DNA of 64,000 bases, from contig NZ_JAGETY010000006.1 of the NCBI RefSeq assembly GCF_017571525.1, positions 124,001-188,000 on the forward strand. Direction: 5' to 3'. Source of the DNA: Hymenobacter sp. BT559. Lineage in GTDB: Bacteria > Bacteroidota > Bacteroidia > Cytophagales > Hymenobacteraceae. Under the pieces are notes generated by a model. The model did no database searches, had not been told where the DNA came from, and worked only from the letters and a program-made list of their open reading frames with translations. Of this stretch, positions 41,294-50,528 are shown one piece after another; positions within the stretch are counted from its first letter, which is position 1; the number at the start of each line of letters is the position of its first letter. A program made the position numbers and the translations under genes.

Positions 41294-41962
41294 TCAGTGC
41301 TTCAGCTTAGCTAGCTGCTCCCCGTAGAAGTGGCCGGGCCGGCTGTTTTTCAGCTCGGGGCTGAAGGCTTCGTAAAGTGGCGCCACCACGGCGTATTGTG
41401 GTGGTTCTAGCATGCTAAGCTGGGCTAGCTGCTCCAAGCTAGCCCAGGCGGTGGGATTGGCTTTGATAAAAGCATGGGCCGTTTGCACGTATTCATGCTG
41501 CAGGGCTTCCTTTTCTTCCTTACTATGTGCTGCTTTGGCCTTAGCCGCAGCAGCCTTTAAAGTCGCATCGAGGCGCTGGTAGGCCGCTAGCTGCGGCCCG
41601 CCTGTTAGGCGGGCCTTTGGCAGCGAATCGGGGCTAGCCACGGTCACCGGCTCGGGGCTTATAAACACGGAAACGCGCTCAGGCGATGCCCGACGGTATA
41701 TGCCATTGCGTATGCCCTCGCGCAGGTGGCCCTGGCGCTCCAGCACCAGCTCGGCCGAGTGGGGCCAGCCATTGGAACCGCGCAGCTCAAACTGGCCGTT
41801 CTTGAGCGTGGCCGAGTCCAGCACCTGCGGGCCGTAAACCAAATAGATTTTGGCCGGCGCGTTCAGTTCGCCCACTTTACCCTTGACTACGTAAGGCCCA
41901 GGAGCTTGGGAAAAGGTCAGCGCGGGCACGAGCAGCAGGCTGCCGAGTAGGTAGTTTTTCAT
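41294..41962 (-). CDS. exported DUF4369-type domain protein
   Basis: 222 residues from the ATG at 41962, which directly precedes a signal peptide (MKNYLLGSLLLVPALTFSQ); the frame continues to 42049 without support. The beta-rich region (about 25-110: YVVKGKVGELNAPAKIYLVYG, DSATLKNGQFELRGS) is the DUF4369 pattern usually found in front of a thioredoxin-like domain in Bacteroidota. Here a Lys/Ala-rich helix (about 140-175) follows and no CxxC thioredoxin domain is present, so the protein is only the first half of the usual architecture. Role unknown. Confidence 0.72.
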   Translation of the reverse strand: MKNYLLGSLLLVPALTFSQAPGPYVVKGKVGELNAPAKIYLVYGPQVLDSATLKNGQFELRGSNGWPHSAELVLERQGHLREGIRNGIYRRASPERVSVFISPEPVTVASPDSLPKARLTGGPQLAAYQRLDATLKAAAAKAKAAHSKEEKEALQHEYVQTAHAFIKANPTAWASLEQLAQLSMLEPPQYAVVAPLYEAFSPELKNSRPGHFYGEQLAKLKH

Positions 41963-42072
41963 GTGAAAGCGTGCGAATTGCGTGAATAGTTGCGAAACGC
42001 TGAGCGGGCCGAATATAGTATATCGCCAACGGCCCCCGATTTTCCGCAAGCCGCCGCGTTACTTTGCAGCGT

Positions 42073-42759
42073 ATGGCAACCAAGATATTAGTAGTCGAAG
42101 ACGAGCCCAAGGTATCGGCCTTCATCCGCCGGGGCCTCGAAGAGGAGGGCTACGAGGTGGAGGTGGCCTACGATGGCACTTTTGGCCAGCGGCTGGCGAT
42201 GAGGCAAGGATTTGATTTGCTTATCCTTGATGTTATTTTGCCTGGGCAAAGCGGCTTGGAGGTGCTGAAGGCCGTGCGCGCCCAGGACCAGGAGCTGCCC
42301 ATTTTGTTGCTCACCGCGCTCGGCACTACGCAAGACAAGCTGCTGGGCTTCGACGGTGGCGCCGACGACTACCTCGTCAAGCCCTTCGACTTTGTGGAGC
42401 TGCTGGCCCGGGTGCGCGCCCTCACGCGCCGCCGCGACCGGCGCTCGGCCAAAGGCAACAAGCTGACCCTAGCCGACCTGACGGTGGACACGGCTGCCAA
42501 AACCGTGAGCCGCGCCGGCCAGCCCATCAAGCTCACAGCCCGCGAGTTTAATTTGCTGGAGCTGCTGCTGCGTCACCAGGGCCGGGTATTGAGCCGGGGC
42601 GAAATAGCCGAGCACACCTGGGAAGAGTCGTTCGACACGGGCTCCAACGTGATTGATGTGTACGTGAACTACCTGCGCAACAAGGTAGATAAAGGCTTTA
42701 CTAAGAAATTGATTCATACGGTGGTAGGCATGGGCTACGTGCTGCGGGAAGAAGACTGA
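42073..42759 (+). CDS. OmpR/PhoB family response regulator (likely metal-efflux regulator)
   Basis: 228 residues from the ATG at 42073. Receiver domain (about 1-120) with the acidic pair Asp10/Glu11, phospho-acceptor Asp53 in LILDVILPG, Thr in LLLTALG and Lys in YLVKPF; winged-helix DNA-binding domain (about 130-225) with LTAREFNLLELLLRHQGRVLSRGEI and NVIDVYVNYLRNKVD. The order regulator, kinase (20 bp gap), then two RND efflux operons is that of CusRS/CzcRS systems. OmpR-type regulators bind 11-bp direct repeats; arrays of CTAAT with exactly 11-bp spacing precede both efflux operons and are the likely targets. Confidence 0.96.
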   Translation: MATKILVVEDEPKVSAFIRRGLEEEGYEVEVAYDGTFGQRLAMRQGFDLLILDVILPGQSGLEVLKAVRAQDQELPILLLTALGTTQDKLLGFDGGADDYLVKPFDFVELLARVRALTRRRDRRSAKGNKLTLADLTVDTAAKTVSRAGQPIKLTAREFNLLELLLRHQGRVLSRGEIAEHTWEESFDTGSNVIDVYVNYLRNKVDKGFTKKLIHTVVGMGYVLREED

Positions 42760-42778
42760 TACACCCGCTGCCCTGGCT

Positions 42779-44209
42779 ATGCTACCTGCGCCCCGCTTTT
42801 CCTTTCTCTACCGCGTGACGATTCGTAACCGTCTGACCTGGCTCTTTGTGGGCGTGGTGGCCGTGCTGTTGTTTGGGGTGCTGTCCCTGGTGTTTGTGCT
42901 GCAATCGACCACTTCGCAGCGCGAGTTTCGGCAGCGCCTGCGCGAGCGGGCACAGGTGACCGGCTACATCTACCTCGAAAAAGACGAGATGCGGGCCAGC
43001 GCCTTCCGCGACTTCGAGAAAAAGTACCTGCAAGCGCTCAGCAATGAGATTTTGCAGGTGTACGACGCCACCGGCCGGGTGCGCTTCGTGGCCGAAGACG
43101 AGCGCGTGCGCCTGCCCGACGTCGTGCTGGCCCGCATTGTGGCCAACAAGGAATACTATTTTCAGCTAGGCCAGCGCCAGGCCGTGGGCCTCTTTTACCA
43201 GGACAACCAGGGCGACTACATTATTGTGGCGGCGGCTGAAAACGTGTATGGCCAGCGCCGCATGCAAAGCCTGGCGTCGATAATGGGGGTGATTTTTGTG
43301 GTGAGCCTGGGCGTGATTTTCTTCCTGGGCCGGGGCTTTGCGGGCCGCGCGCTAGCCCCCATCGCGGCCCTCAACGACCAGGTAGACCGCATCACGGCCC
43401 GCGACCTGCACCAGCGCGTAAACGAAGGCCACCTGCGCACCAGCGAGCGCGACGACCTCACGCGCCTGGCCCGCACCTTCAACCGCCTGCTGGGACGCCT
43501 TGAAGCCAGCTTTGAGGGCCAGCGCACCTTTGTCCGCAACGCCTCGCACGAGCTGCGCACGCCGCTCACGTCCAGCATCGGCGAGCTGCAGGTGCTGCTG
43601 GCTCGCGAGCGCTCGCCCGAGGCTTACCGCGAAGGTGCCTCCTCGGTGCTGGGCGAATTGCAGCAGCTCAAGACATTGATTAACAACCTGCTTGACATGG
43701 CGCAAGCTGAGGGCAACGTGCCGCTCACCGACGAGGTGCGCCTTGATGAGCTGTTGTGGGAGGTGCGCGAAGGCGTAGCCCCGGCTCAGCGCAACCGCGT
43801 GCAGGTAGACCTGGGCGACCTGGCCGAGCTGCCCGACGACCCGGCTGCCTTTGTGGTGCCGGGTCACCGGGGGTTGCTAGCCCGTGCCCTGGGCAACCTG
43901 GTCGATAACGCCCTCAAATACTCTGCCCCCGACCAGCGGGTACTACTGAGCCTGCGCTGCCAGCCCGGCGGGGGCTGCGTAGTGCGCGTGGCCGATGCGG
44001 GCATGGGCATCACGGCCGACGATTTAGAGCAGGTGTTTCAGCCGTTTTTCCGGTCGGCGGCGGTGCGGGGAGTCGTGGGCCACGGCGTGGGGCTGCCACT
44101 AGCCCAGCGCATTGCGGCGTTGCACGGCGGCACCCTCGCGTTGTGCTCCGAGCCTGGCCGCGGCACGGTAGCCGAGCTGGTATTTGGGGGGCTGGCCGCC
44201 GAAGCGTAA
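42779..44209 (+). CDS. membrane sensor histidine kinase, partner of the OmpR-type regulator
   Basis: 476 residues. TM1 about 20-42, a periplasmic sensor of about 120 residues (with many acidic and aromatic residues but no His/Cys metal cluster), TM2 about 162-184, a HAMP linker (ALAPIAALNDQVDRI), HisKA with FVRNASHELRTPL, and HATPase with NLVDNALKYS, DAGMGI and GHGVGLPLAQRI. This is the CusS/CzcS arrangement. The gene follows the regulator by 20 bp and is co-transcribed. It would sense metal or envelope stress and phosphorylate the regulator at Asp53. Confidence 0.95.
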   Translation: MLPAPRFSFLYRVTIRNRLTWLFVGVVAVLLFGVLSLVFVLQSTTSQREFRQRLRERAQVTGYIYLEKDEMRASAFRDFEKKYLQALSNEILQVYDATGRVRFVAEDERVRLPDVVLARIVANKEYYFQLGQRQAVGLFYQDNQGDYIIVAAAENVYGQRRMQSLASIMGVIFVVSLGVIFFLGRGFAGRALAPIAALNDQVDRITARDLHQRVNEGHLRTSERDDLTRLARTFNRLLGRLEASFEGQRTFVRNASHELRTPLTSSIGELQVLLARERSPEAYREGASSVLGELQQLKTLINNLLDMAQAEGNVPLTDEVRLDELLWEVREGVAPAQRNRVQVDLGDLAELPDDPAAFVVPGHRGLLARALGNLVDNALKYSAPDQRVLLSLRCQPGGGCVVRVADAGMGITADDLEQVFQPFFRSAAVRGVVGHGVGLPLAQRIAALHGGTLALCSEPGRGTVAELVFGGLAAEA

Positions 44210-44247
44210 GATGAAAAAATGACAAAGTTTTTTACAAAAATTCATCT

Positions 44248-44287
44248 TTCTAATTCGCCTCTAATGTGCCTCTAATAGAGACCTAAT
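44248..44287 (+). promoter_or_regulatory. phased direct-repeat operator: four CTAAT at 11-bp spacing
   Basis: CTAAT begins at 44250, 44261, 44272 and 44283, exactly 11 bp apart, mostly within TCTAAT or CCTAAT. It lies between the kinase gene and the first TolC gene, about 100 bp before its start. The spacing equals one helical turn, as for OmpR/PhoB-type direct repeats. A GAGCTTTG sequence 15 bp downstream may be a degenerate -7 element. Confidence 0.75.
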
Positions 44288-44385
44288 GTGGGGAGGGGAG
44301 CTTTGTAGCATCTTTTCACAAGCGCTTTAGCGCCCGCCATCATGCCACATACGGCGCGGTGGCGGCGCCCAGCGGTGAACCCACT

Positions 44386-46110
44386 ATGCGTTTCCCTATT
44401 TCTGCCTTCCGAACCCTAGCCACGGCCGGGGGATTCAGCTTGATTACGCTGGCCGGCTGGGCCCAGATGCCCTTGCCCAACGTCGCCCGCCCGGCCACCG
44501 GCACCCCGCTGCCCGCGTCTACGGCGCCAGCCGCCGCCCCTGCCTCTACCACCGGCCAGGCGCCCGGCGCCCAGCGGGGCGTCACGCCGGCCCAACTGCC
44601 CGGCCAGCCTAGCGCTACTCCCACGTTTGGGCAGCCGGGCGCGCCGCTTACCAGCCCCGGCGGCACCTTAAGCGGTGCCCCCAATGGCGGCGCCCCTACC
44701 AGCAACGCGCCCATGAGCCCCGGCATCCCGACGCGGGCTGGCGCCGGGCAGTCGGCTGCGCCCGGTACAGTGCCGGCCACGGGCAGCGCTACGCCGGCTT
44801 CCCCGGCCGCGCCGGGGGCTAGCCCGGCTTTCGGGCAGTATCCGGTGGCAATGGGCGCGCTGGCTGGCACGACGGCCCTCACTACGCCTACCGACTCGCT
44901 GCGCCTCACGCTCGACCAGGCCCAGGCGCGCTTCATGCAGGCTAATTTCCAGCTGCTGGCCCAGCATTTCAACATCGATGTGGCCAACGCGGCCATCCGG
45001 CAGGCATTGCTGCGCGATAACCCCAACCTTCAGATGGAGGTGAACGCCTACAACCCGAATACGGGCGCGTTCTTCCCCCTGCAAAAGCAGACCGACCCGG
45101 TAAACCCCACCGGCGGCACCTTCGTGGCCCAGATTCAGCAGCTGATTGATATTTCGGGGCGGCGCTCGAAGCTGGTGCAGCTCGCGCGCACCGGCGTGGC
45201 GGTGCAGCAGGCGGCGTTTGAAGACCTGCTGCGGCAGGCGCGCTACCAGCTGGTGCAGTCTTTCTATAATGTGGCGGCCGAGCGGCGCAAGCTCAATTTT
45301 ACCGACCAGGAGCGCACCCAGTTGGGCCGCTTGCTGGCTGCCTACCGCGAGCGCCTGCGGCTAGGGGTGGTGGCCTCGTATGAGGTGACGCGCCTGGAGC
45401 TGGAGCAGCAAAGCCTGGAGCGCGACCGCGCCGACCTGCTCAATCAGCTCACCCAGGACCAGGCCACGCTGCGCGTGCTGCTGGCCGCACCAGGTACTGT
45501 ATTCGTAGCGCCCGAGGGCGTCGAGTTTCTGCCGGCCGCGCCGGCTAGCGTGCCCGCTCTGGCCGACCTCGAAACGCAGGCCTACGCCCTGCGCCCCGAC
45601 CTGCGCGCTGCCACCCAGCAAACTACCTACACCGAGCAAAACCTGGCCGTGCAGCGCTCGCTGGCCGTGCCCAAGCTGATGGTGGGTGCCGACTACGCCA
45701 GCCAGGGCAACACCTACGTGCACTACTTCGGCGTGCAGACGGCCATCGACCTGCCGGTTTTCAACCGCAACCAAGGCAATATTCAGGCGGCCAAAATCGG
45801 GATTCAGCAATCGGGCTTTGCCCTGAACGGCGTGCGCCTCCAGGTAGAGCAGGACGTGGCCGGCGCCTACGAGCAGCTGCAGCGGGCCATTGCGCTGCGC
45901 CAGAGCATCACGCCCGATTACCTGGCCCGCACGGCCAGCGTGAGCCGCGATGCCGTGGCCGACTACAACCGCCGCCTTATCGACCTGGTGAGCTTCATCG
46001 ACAAGTTCCGGGCCTATAAGGAAGCCCAGCTCGGCCTCATCGACATCAGCAGCCGCCTGCTGCAAAGTGAGCAGCAAATCAACTTCGCCACCAACGCCAA
46101 AGTGTTTTAA
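44386..46110 (+). CDS. TolC family outer membrane efflux protein (first efflux operon)
   Basis: 574 residues from the ATG at 44386; the frame extends to a GTG at 44359 but the signal peptide starts here (LITLAGWAQ). Outer membrane channel for the RND pump below. Two OEP repeats are visible (about 165-350 and 370-565; TLDQAQARFMQANFQLLAQ, IDISGRRSKLVQLARTG, LDLPVFNRNQGNIQAAK). Unusual is the stretch between the signal peptide and the first repeat (about 28-155), almost only Pro, Ala, Gly, Thr and Ser, which the second TolC protein in this window lacks. First gene of TolC-adaptor-RND. Confidence 0.93.
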   Translation: MRFPISAFRTLATAGGFSLITLAGWAQMPLPNVARPATGTPLPASTAPAAAPASTTGQAPGAQRGVTPAQLPGQPSATPTFGQPGAPLTSPGGTLSGAPNGGAPTSNAPMSPGIPTRAGAGQSAAPGTVPATGSATPASPAAPGASPAFGQYPVAMGALAGTTALTTPTDSLRLTLDQAQARFMQANFQLLAQHFNIDVANAAIRQALLRDNPNLQMEVNAYNPNTGAFFPLQKQTDPVNPTGGTFVAQIQQLIDISGRRSKLVQLARTGVAVQQAAFEDLLRQARYQLVQSFYNVAAERRKLNFTDQERTQLGRLLAAYRERLRLGVVASYEVTRLELEQQSLERDRADLLNQLTQDQATLRVLLAAPGTVFVAPEGVEFLPAAPASVPALADLETQAYALRPDLRAATQQTTYTEQNLAVQRSLAVPKLMVGADYASQGNTYVHYFGVQTAIDLPVFNRNQGNIQAAKIGIQQSGFALNGVRLQVEQDVAGAYEQLQRAIALRQSITPDYLARTASVSRDAVADYNRRLIDLVSFIDKFRAYKEAQLGLIDISSRLLQSEQQINFATNAKVF

Positions 46111-46199
46111 ATAATGGTAAATGGGTAGTTATCAATGATGAAAGGCTGGGAAAAAGCCGTGAAGTCATTCGCAATTAACCATTAATCATTAACCATTAT
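46111..46199. repeat. AT-rich imperfect inverted repeat between TolC and adaptor genes
   Basis: ATAATGGTAAATGGGTAGTT at 46111 is mirrored by AACCATTAATCATTAACCATTAT ending at 46199, with a GGCTGGGAAAAAGCC stem in the middle. It directly precedes the adaptor ATG at 46204 and contrasts in base composition with the genes around it. Confidence 0.75.
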
Positions 46200-46203
46200 A
46201 AAA

Positions 46204-47310
46204 ATGAAGTCTTTTCCCAAAACGCCCTTCCGCCTGCTCATCGTGGGCCTGCTAGCTGCCCCGGTCGTGAGCCTGACTGCCTGCGGCGACAAAAAAGCCG
46301 AGCTGCCCACTAATACGAAAGATACCGAATCGGCGTACCGCACCGACACCGTGAAGAGCCAAAACCTGGCGCAGGACCTGCGCTTTACGGGCAAGGTGAG
46401 CTACGACCAGCGCCGCGTCGACCAGGTATACCCCGTAGTATCGGGCAACGTGCTGGCCGTGAACGCCGCGCTAGGGGCCCACGTGACCCAGGGCCAGCCC
46501 CTCGCCACCGTGCAAAGCGCCGACGTGAGCGGCTACCTCAACGACTACAACGCCGCCAAGAGCGACTACGCCCTGGCCAAGCGCACGGCCGACAACACCG
46601 AGCAGCTGTATAAAACCAACTTCGCCTCGCAGCAAGACCTTATCGCGGCCCGCGAGGGGCTAGCCAAAGCGCAGTCGGCCCTTACGCGCACGCAGCAGGT
46701 ACTCAAGGTGTATGGCGCCAGTGCCAGCGGTACGGCGCAACCCGTGTACCAGGTGAAGGCGCCGGTGAGCGGCTACGTGGTGGCCCGCAACATCAATCCC
46801 AACATGCAGCTGCGGCCCGATAACTCGACGCCGCTCTTCACTATCTCCGATTTGAGCCGGGTCTGGATTCTGCTCAACGTGTATGAGACGGATGTGGAAG
46901 AAGTGAAGGTGGGGGAGAAAGTGAATATCACGGCGCTAGCCTACCCCGACAAGCAATTCTCGGGCACCATCACCAACATCTCCAACGTGGTAGACGCCGA
47001 CACCCGCGTGCTGCAAGCCCGGGTAGAGCTGCCCAACCCCGACGGCCTGCTCAAGCCCGACATGTTTTGCACCGTGAGCCTGCACCTCGAAGACGCCGGC
47101 GAGGGCCTAGCCGTGAACCCCAAGGCGGTGATTTTCAGCCAGGATAAATACTACGTGGTGAAGCAGGACAGCCCCGGCAAGTACCGCGTGGTGCCGGTGC
47201 AGGTGGTGCGCACCACTTCGCAATACAGCTACGTGACCGGCGCCCTCAAGCATGGCGACCAAGTGGTGACCGAGGGGAGCCTGTTGCTTTTCAACGATTT
47301 GACGGACTAG
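46204..47310 (+). CDS. RND efflux periplasmic adaptor (membrane fusion) lipoprotein, CzcB/CusB-like
   Basis: 368 residues. Lipoprotein signal (VVSLTAC, Cys about 27). Barrel-sandwich/lipoyl halves (about 75-100 and 175-205: VSGNVLAVNAALGAHVTQGQPLATV and APVSGYVVARNINPNMQ), a coiled-coil hairpin between them (about 105-165), a beta-barrel (LSRVWILLNVYETDVEEVKVGEKV) and a membrane-proximal domain. It links the TolC channel to the RND pump. No His-rich or Met-rich metal-binding N-terminus is seen. Located between TolC and the pump gene, 36 bp before the latter. Confidence 0.95.
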   Translation: MKSFPKTPFRLLIVGLLAAPVVSLTACGDKKAELPTNTKDTESAYRTDTVKSQNLAQDLRFTGKVSYDQRRVDQVYPVVSGNVLAVNAALGAHVTQGQPLATVQSADVSGYLNDYNAAKSDYALAKRTADNTEQLYKTNFASQQDLIAAREGLAKAQSALTRTQQVLKVYGASASGTAQPVYQVKAPVSGYVVARNINPNMQLRPDNSTPLFTISDLSRVWILLNVYETDVEEVKVGEKVNITALAYPDKQFSGTITNISNVVDADTRVLQARVELPNPDGLLKPDMFCTVSLHLEDAGEGLAVNPKAVIFSQDKYYVVKQDSPGKYRVVPVQVVRTTSQYSYVTGALKHGDQVVTEGSLLLFNDLTD

Positions 47311-47346
47311 TTTTTTCAGTCGGCAGCTCCTGCCAACTACCTGACC

Positions 47347-50300
47347 ATGAATAAATTCATCAAAGGTGTCATCGGCTTTTCGCTGCGGCACCCCTTCGTC
47401 GTGTTCTTTATCACCGCCCTGGTGGTAGTGGCCGGCGCGGTGAGCTTCTACTTCACGCCCGTTGAGGCGTATCCCGATGTAACGAATACCGAAGTAGTTA
47501 TCATCACGCAGTGGCCCGGCCGCTCGGCCGAGGAGGTAGAGCGCTTCATCTCCATCCCCATCGAAACGGAGATGAACTCGATAAGCCGCAAAACGGTAAT
47601 TCGCAGCATCAACCTTTTCGGGCTGTCATTCATCAAAATCGTGTTTGAAGATGGCACCGACAACTTCAACGCCCGGATGGAGGCCGCCCAGAAGCTGGCC
47701 AACGTGAACCTGCCCGACGGCGTGGCCCCCGAGGTGCAGCCCCCCACCGGCCCCACCGGCGAGATTTACCGTTTCACGCTCACCTCCAAAATAAAGTCGG
47801 CTACCGAGCTTAAAACCTTGGAAGACTGGGTGATTGAGAAAAACCTGAAAGCGGTGCCCGGCGTGGGCGATGTAGTGAGCTTTGGTGGTAAGGTGAAGAC
47901 CTACGAAGTGGCCGTGACGCCCCCGCTGCTCACTAAATACGGCCTCACGGCCCTCGACGTGTTCCAGGCCTTGCAGCGCGCCAACGTGAACGTGGGCGGC
48001 GACATTGTGCGCGAAGGCCAGCAAGCCTTTGTGGTGCGCGGCATCGGCATCGTGAAAAACGTGGCTGATATCGAGAAGATTATCATCAAGAACGTGAACG
48101 GCGTGCCGGTGCTGGTGCGCAACATTGCCAACGTCCACACTTCTAACCTGCCGCAGCTTGGCATTGTGGGCCGCGACGACCACGACGACGTGGTGGAAGG
48201 CATTGTGCTCATGCGCAAGGGCGAAAACCCCGGCGCCGTGCTGCCGCTGCTCGAAGCTAAGGTAGACTACCTGAACACCACAGTGCTGCCCAGCGACGTC
48301 AAAATCAAGGTGTTCTACGACCGCACCGAGCTCAACGAGCACACCCTGCACACGGTAGGGGAGAACGTAATAATGGGTATTACGCTGGTAACCATTGTGC
48401 TGCTCATCTTCTTGGCAGATTGGCGCACCACGGTAACCGTGGCAATGGTTATCCCGCTAGCCCTACTGTTTGCCTTCATCCTGATGCGCTGGAAGGGCAT
48501 GACGGCCAACCTGTTGAGCATCGGCGCCATCGACTTCGGCATCATTATCGACGGGGCGGTGGTGATGGTGGAAGGACTCTTCGTGATGCTGGCCCACTGG
48601 GCCGAGCACGAGGGCATGGAAAGCTTCAACAAGCGCGCCAAGCTGAGCAAGATTCTGCACACCGGCACCGAGATGGGCAAGTCCATCTTCACGTCTAAGC
48701 TCATCATCGTCACGGCGTTGATTCCGATTTTCTCGTTCCAGAAAGTAGAAGGCAAGCTGTTTTCGCCGCTAGCCTATACGCTGGGGTTTGCCCTGCTAGG
48801 GGCCTTGCTGCTAGCCCTTACGCTGGTGCCGGTGCTCTCCAGCATCTTGCTGAAGAAGAACGTGCGCGAGCGCCACAACCCGCTCATCGAGTTCTTAAAC
48901 CGCAACTATGCGCCGCTGCTCGATACCGTGATGGGGCACCCGCGCCGAGCGATGGGTGGGGCCCTAGTGGCACTGCTGCTGGGTATCGGGGCGTTTCACT
49001 TTGTGGGCACCGAGTTTTTGCCGCACCTCAACGAGGGCTCTATCTACGTGCGTGCTTCGATGCCGCTGAGTATCAGCCTCGAAGACTCGTATCACTTCAC
49101 CAAGCAGTTTCGGCAGGACTTTGAGCAGTTTCCGGAGGTGCGCGGGGTGATTTCGCAAACCGGCCGCCCCAACGACGGCACCGATGCCACGGGCTTCTTC
49201 AACAACGAGTTTTTCGTGGACCTCTACCCAGCCGACCAGTGGAAGCGGAAAATCACGAAGGAGCAACTTATTGCGGAGATGCAGGCCAAGCTGGCCCACT
49301 ACCGGGGCATCGACTTTAACTTCTCGCAGCCTATCAGCGATAACGTAGAGGAAGCCGTGTCGGGCGTGAAGGGCTCGATGGCCGTTAAAATTACCGGCGA
49401 CGACCTCAACTTCCTGGACAAGAAGGCCGATGAAGTGTACGCCCTGCTCAAGAAGGTGAAAGGCGTGGAAGACCTCGGCGTATTCCGCAACTTAGGCCAG
49501 CCCGAGCTGCACATCACCCTCGACCCCGACAAGATGGCCCAGTTTGGCGTAGATGCCGCCGATGCCAACGCCGTAATTGAGATGGCCATTGGCGGCAAGG
49601 CCGTGAGCCAGGTGTTTGAGGGCGAGCGCAAGTTTGACCTGCGCCTGCGCTACGACCAGCCCTACCGCTCGACGCCCGACCAGATTGGCAACCTGCTGGT
49701 GCCCAACCTGAACGGCGGCAAGGTGAAGCTCCAGGAAATTGCCACCATCGGCAACGTTTCGGGCCCGGCCTTCATCTACCGCGAGAATAACTCACGCTTC
49801 ATCGCCATCAAGTTTTCGGTGCGCGGCCGCGATATGGGCAGCACCATTGCCGAGGCCCAGGCCCTAGTGAAGAAAAACGTGGCCCTGCCCAAAGGCTACG
49901 CCGCGCAGTGGAATGGCGAGTTTGAAAACCAGGAGCGAGCCCAGCGCCAGCTCTCCATTGTGGTGCCCATCAGCATTCTGGCCATTTTCTTTATCCTGTT
50001 CATCTCTTTTGGCAATGCCCTTGACTCGGTGCTGGTGCTCCTGAACGTGCCATTTGCCCTCATTGGCGGCATTGCGGCGCTGCTCCTCACGGGGGTCAAT
50101 TTCTCTATCTCGGCCGGTGTGGGCTTTATTGCACTCTTCGGGGTCGCTACCCAGGATGGCGTAATTCTGGTCAACAAGTTCCGCCAAAACATGCGAGAGG
50201 GTATGCCGCTGGTGCAGGCCATCAAGGATGGCGCCCGTTCGCGCCTGCGCCCGGTGGTAATGACAGCCCTTATGGCCTCACTTGGACTTTTGCCGGCCGC

Positions 50301-50454
50301 CGTGAGCCACGGCATCGGCTCCGAAACGCAAAAGCCGCTGGCTATCGTAGTTATCGGTGGTCTCATCACCGCTACGCTACTTTCCCTGCTTATTCTGCCC
50401 GCTGTGTACGAATGGGTATATAGCAGCCGCCAAGAGCGTGAGCGCCATAGGTAA
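47347..50454 (+). CDS. heavy-metal efflux RND pump, CzcA/CusA family (first copy)
   Basis: 1035 residues with 12 membrane helices and two large periplasmic loops, complete. The proton-relay motif in TM4 reads DFGIIIDGAVVMVE (about 396-409), the form described for divalent-cation (Zn, Co, Cd, Ni) pumps rather than the Cu/Ag type; the usual following Asn is Gly. Other marks are YPDVTNTEVVIITQWPGRSAEEVE near the N-terminus and FISFGNALDSVLVLLNVPFAL in the C-terminal half. It uses the proton gradient to export metal from periplasm or cytoplasm through the adaptor and TolC channel. A terminator follows. The metal is inferred from motif only. Confidence 0.96.
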   Translation: MNKFIKGVIGFSLRHPFVVFFITALVVVAGAVSFYFTPVEAYPDVTNTEVVIITQWPGRSAEEVERFISIPIETEMNSISRKTVIRSINLFGLSFIKIVFEDGTDNFNARMEAAQKLANVNLPDGVAPEVQPPTGPTGEIYRFTLTSKIKSATELKTLEDWVIEKNLKAVPGVGDVVSFGGKVKTYEVAVTPPLLTKYGLTALDVFQALQRANVNVGGDIVREGQQAFVVRGIGIVKNVADIEKIIIKNVNGVPVLVRNIANVHTSNLPQLGIVGRDDHDDVVEGIVLMRKGENPGAVLPLLEAKVDYLNTTVLPSDVKIKVFYDRTELNEHTLHTVGENVIMGITLVTIVLLIFLADWRTTVTVAMVIPLALLFAFILMRWKGMTANLLSIGAIDFGIIIDGAVVMVEGLFVMLAHWAEHEGMESFNKRAKLSKILHTGTEMGKSIFTSKLIIVTALIPIFSFQKVEGKLFSPLAYTLGFALLGALLLALTLVPVLSSILLKKNVRERHNPLIEFLNRNYAPLLDTVMGHPRRAMGGALVALLLGIGAFHFVGTEFLPHLNEGSIYVRASMPLSISLEDSYHFTKQFRQDFEQFPEVRGVISQTGRPNDGTDATGFFNNEFFVDLYPADQWKRKITKEQLIAEMQAKLAHYRGIDFNFSQPISDNVEEAVSGVKGSMAVKITGDDLNFLDKKADEVYALLKKVKGVEDLGVFRNLGQPELHITLDPDKMAQFGVDAADANAVIEMAIGGKAVSQVFEGERKFDLRLRYDQPYRSTPDQIGNLLVPNLNGGKVKLQEIATIGNVSGPAFIYRENNSRFIAIKFSVRGRDMGSTIAEAQALVKKNVALPKGYAAQWNGEFENQERAQRQLSIVVPISILAIFFILFISFGNALDSVLVLLNVPFALIGGIAALLLTGVNFSISAGVGFIALFGVATQDGVILVNKFRQNMREGMPLVQAIKDGARSRLRPVVMTALMASLGLLPAAVSHGIGSETQKPLAIVVIGGLITATLLSLLILPAVYEWVYSSRQERERHR

Positions 50455-50479
50455 AGATATATTAGTGAACATATTGTGC

Positions 50480-50512
50480 GAACCCCTGGCCATCTTGGTC
50501 GGGGGTTCTTTG
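50480..50512 (+). terminator. terminator of the first RND operon
   Basis: GAACCCC (50480-50486) pairs with GGGGTTC (50502-50508), extended inward by a few pairs (GGCC/GGTC side) around an ATCTT loop, then a T-rich tail. It directly precedes the second repeat operator. Confidence 0.8.
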
Positions 50513-50528
50513 TGTTTGTAGTCGCCGT

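Noticed and set aside
41294..41962. DUF4369 protein as a thiol-disulfide oxidoreductase
   Set aside because: No CxxC motif and no thioredoxin fold after the N-terminal domain.
47347..50454. Cu/Ag (CusA) specificity for the RND pumps
   Set aside because: TM4 carries the DFGxxxDGA pattern of divalent-cation pumps, and no Met-rich cluster or CusF-like protein is present.
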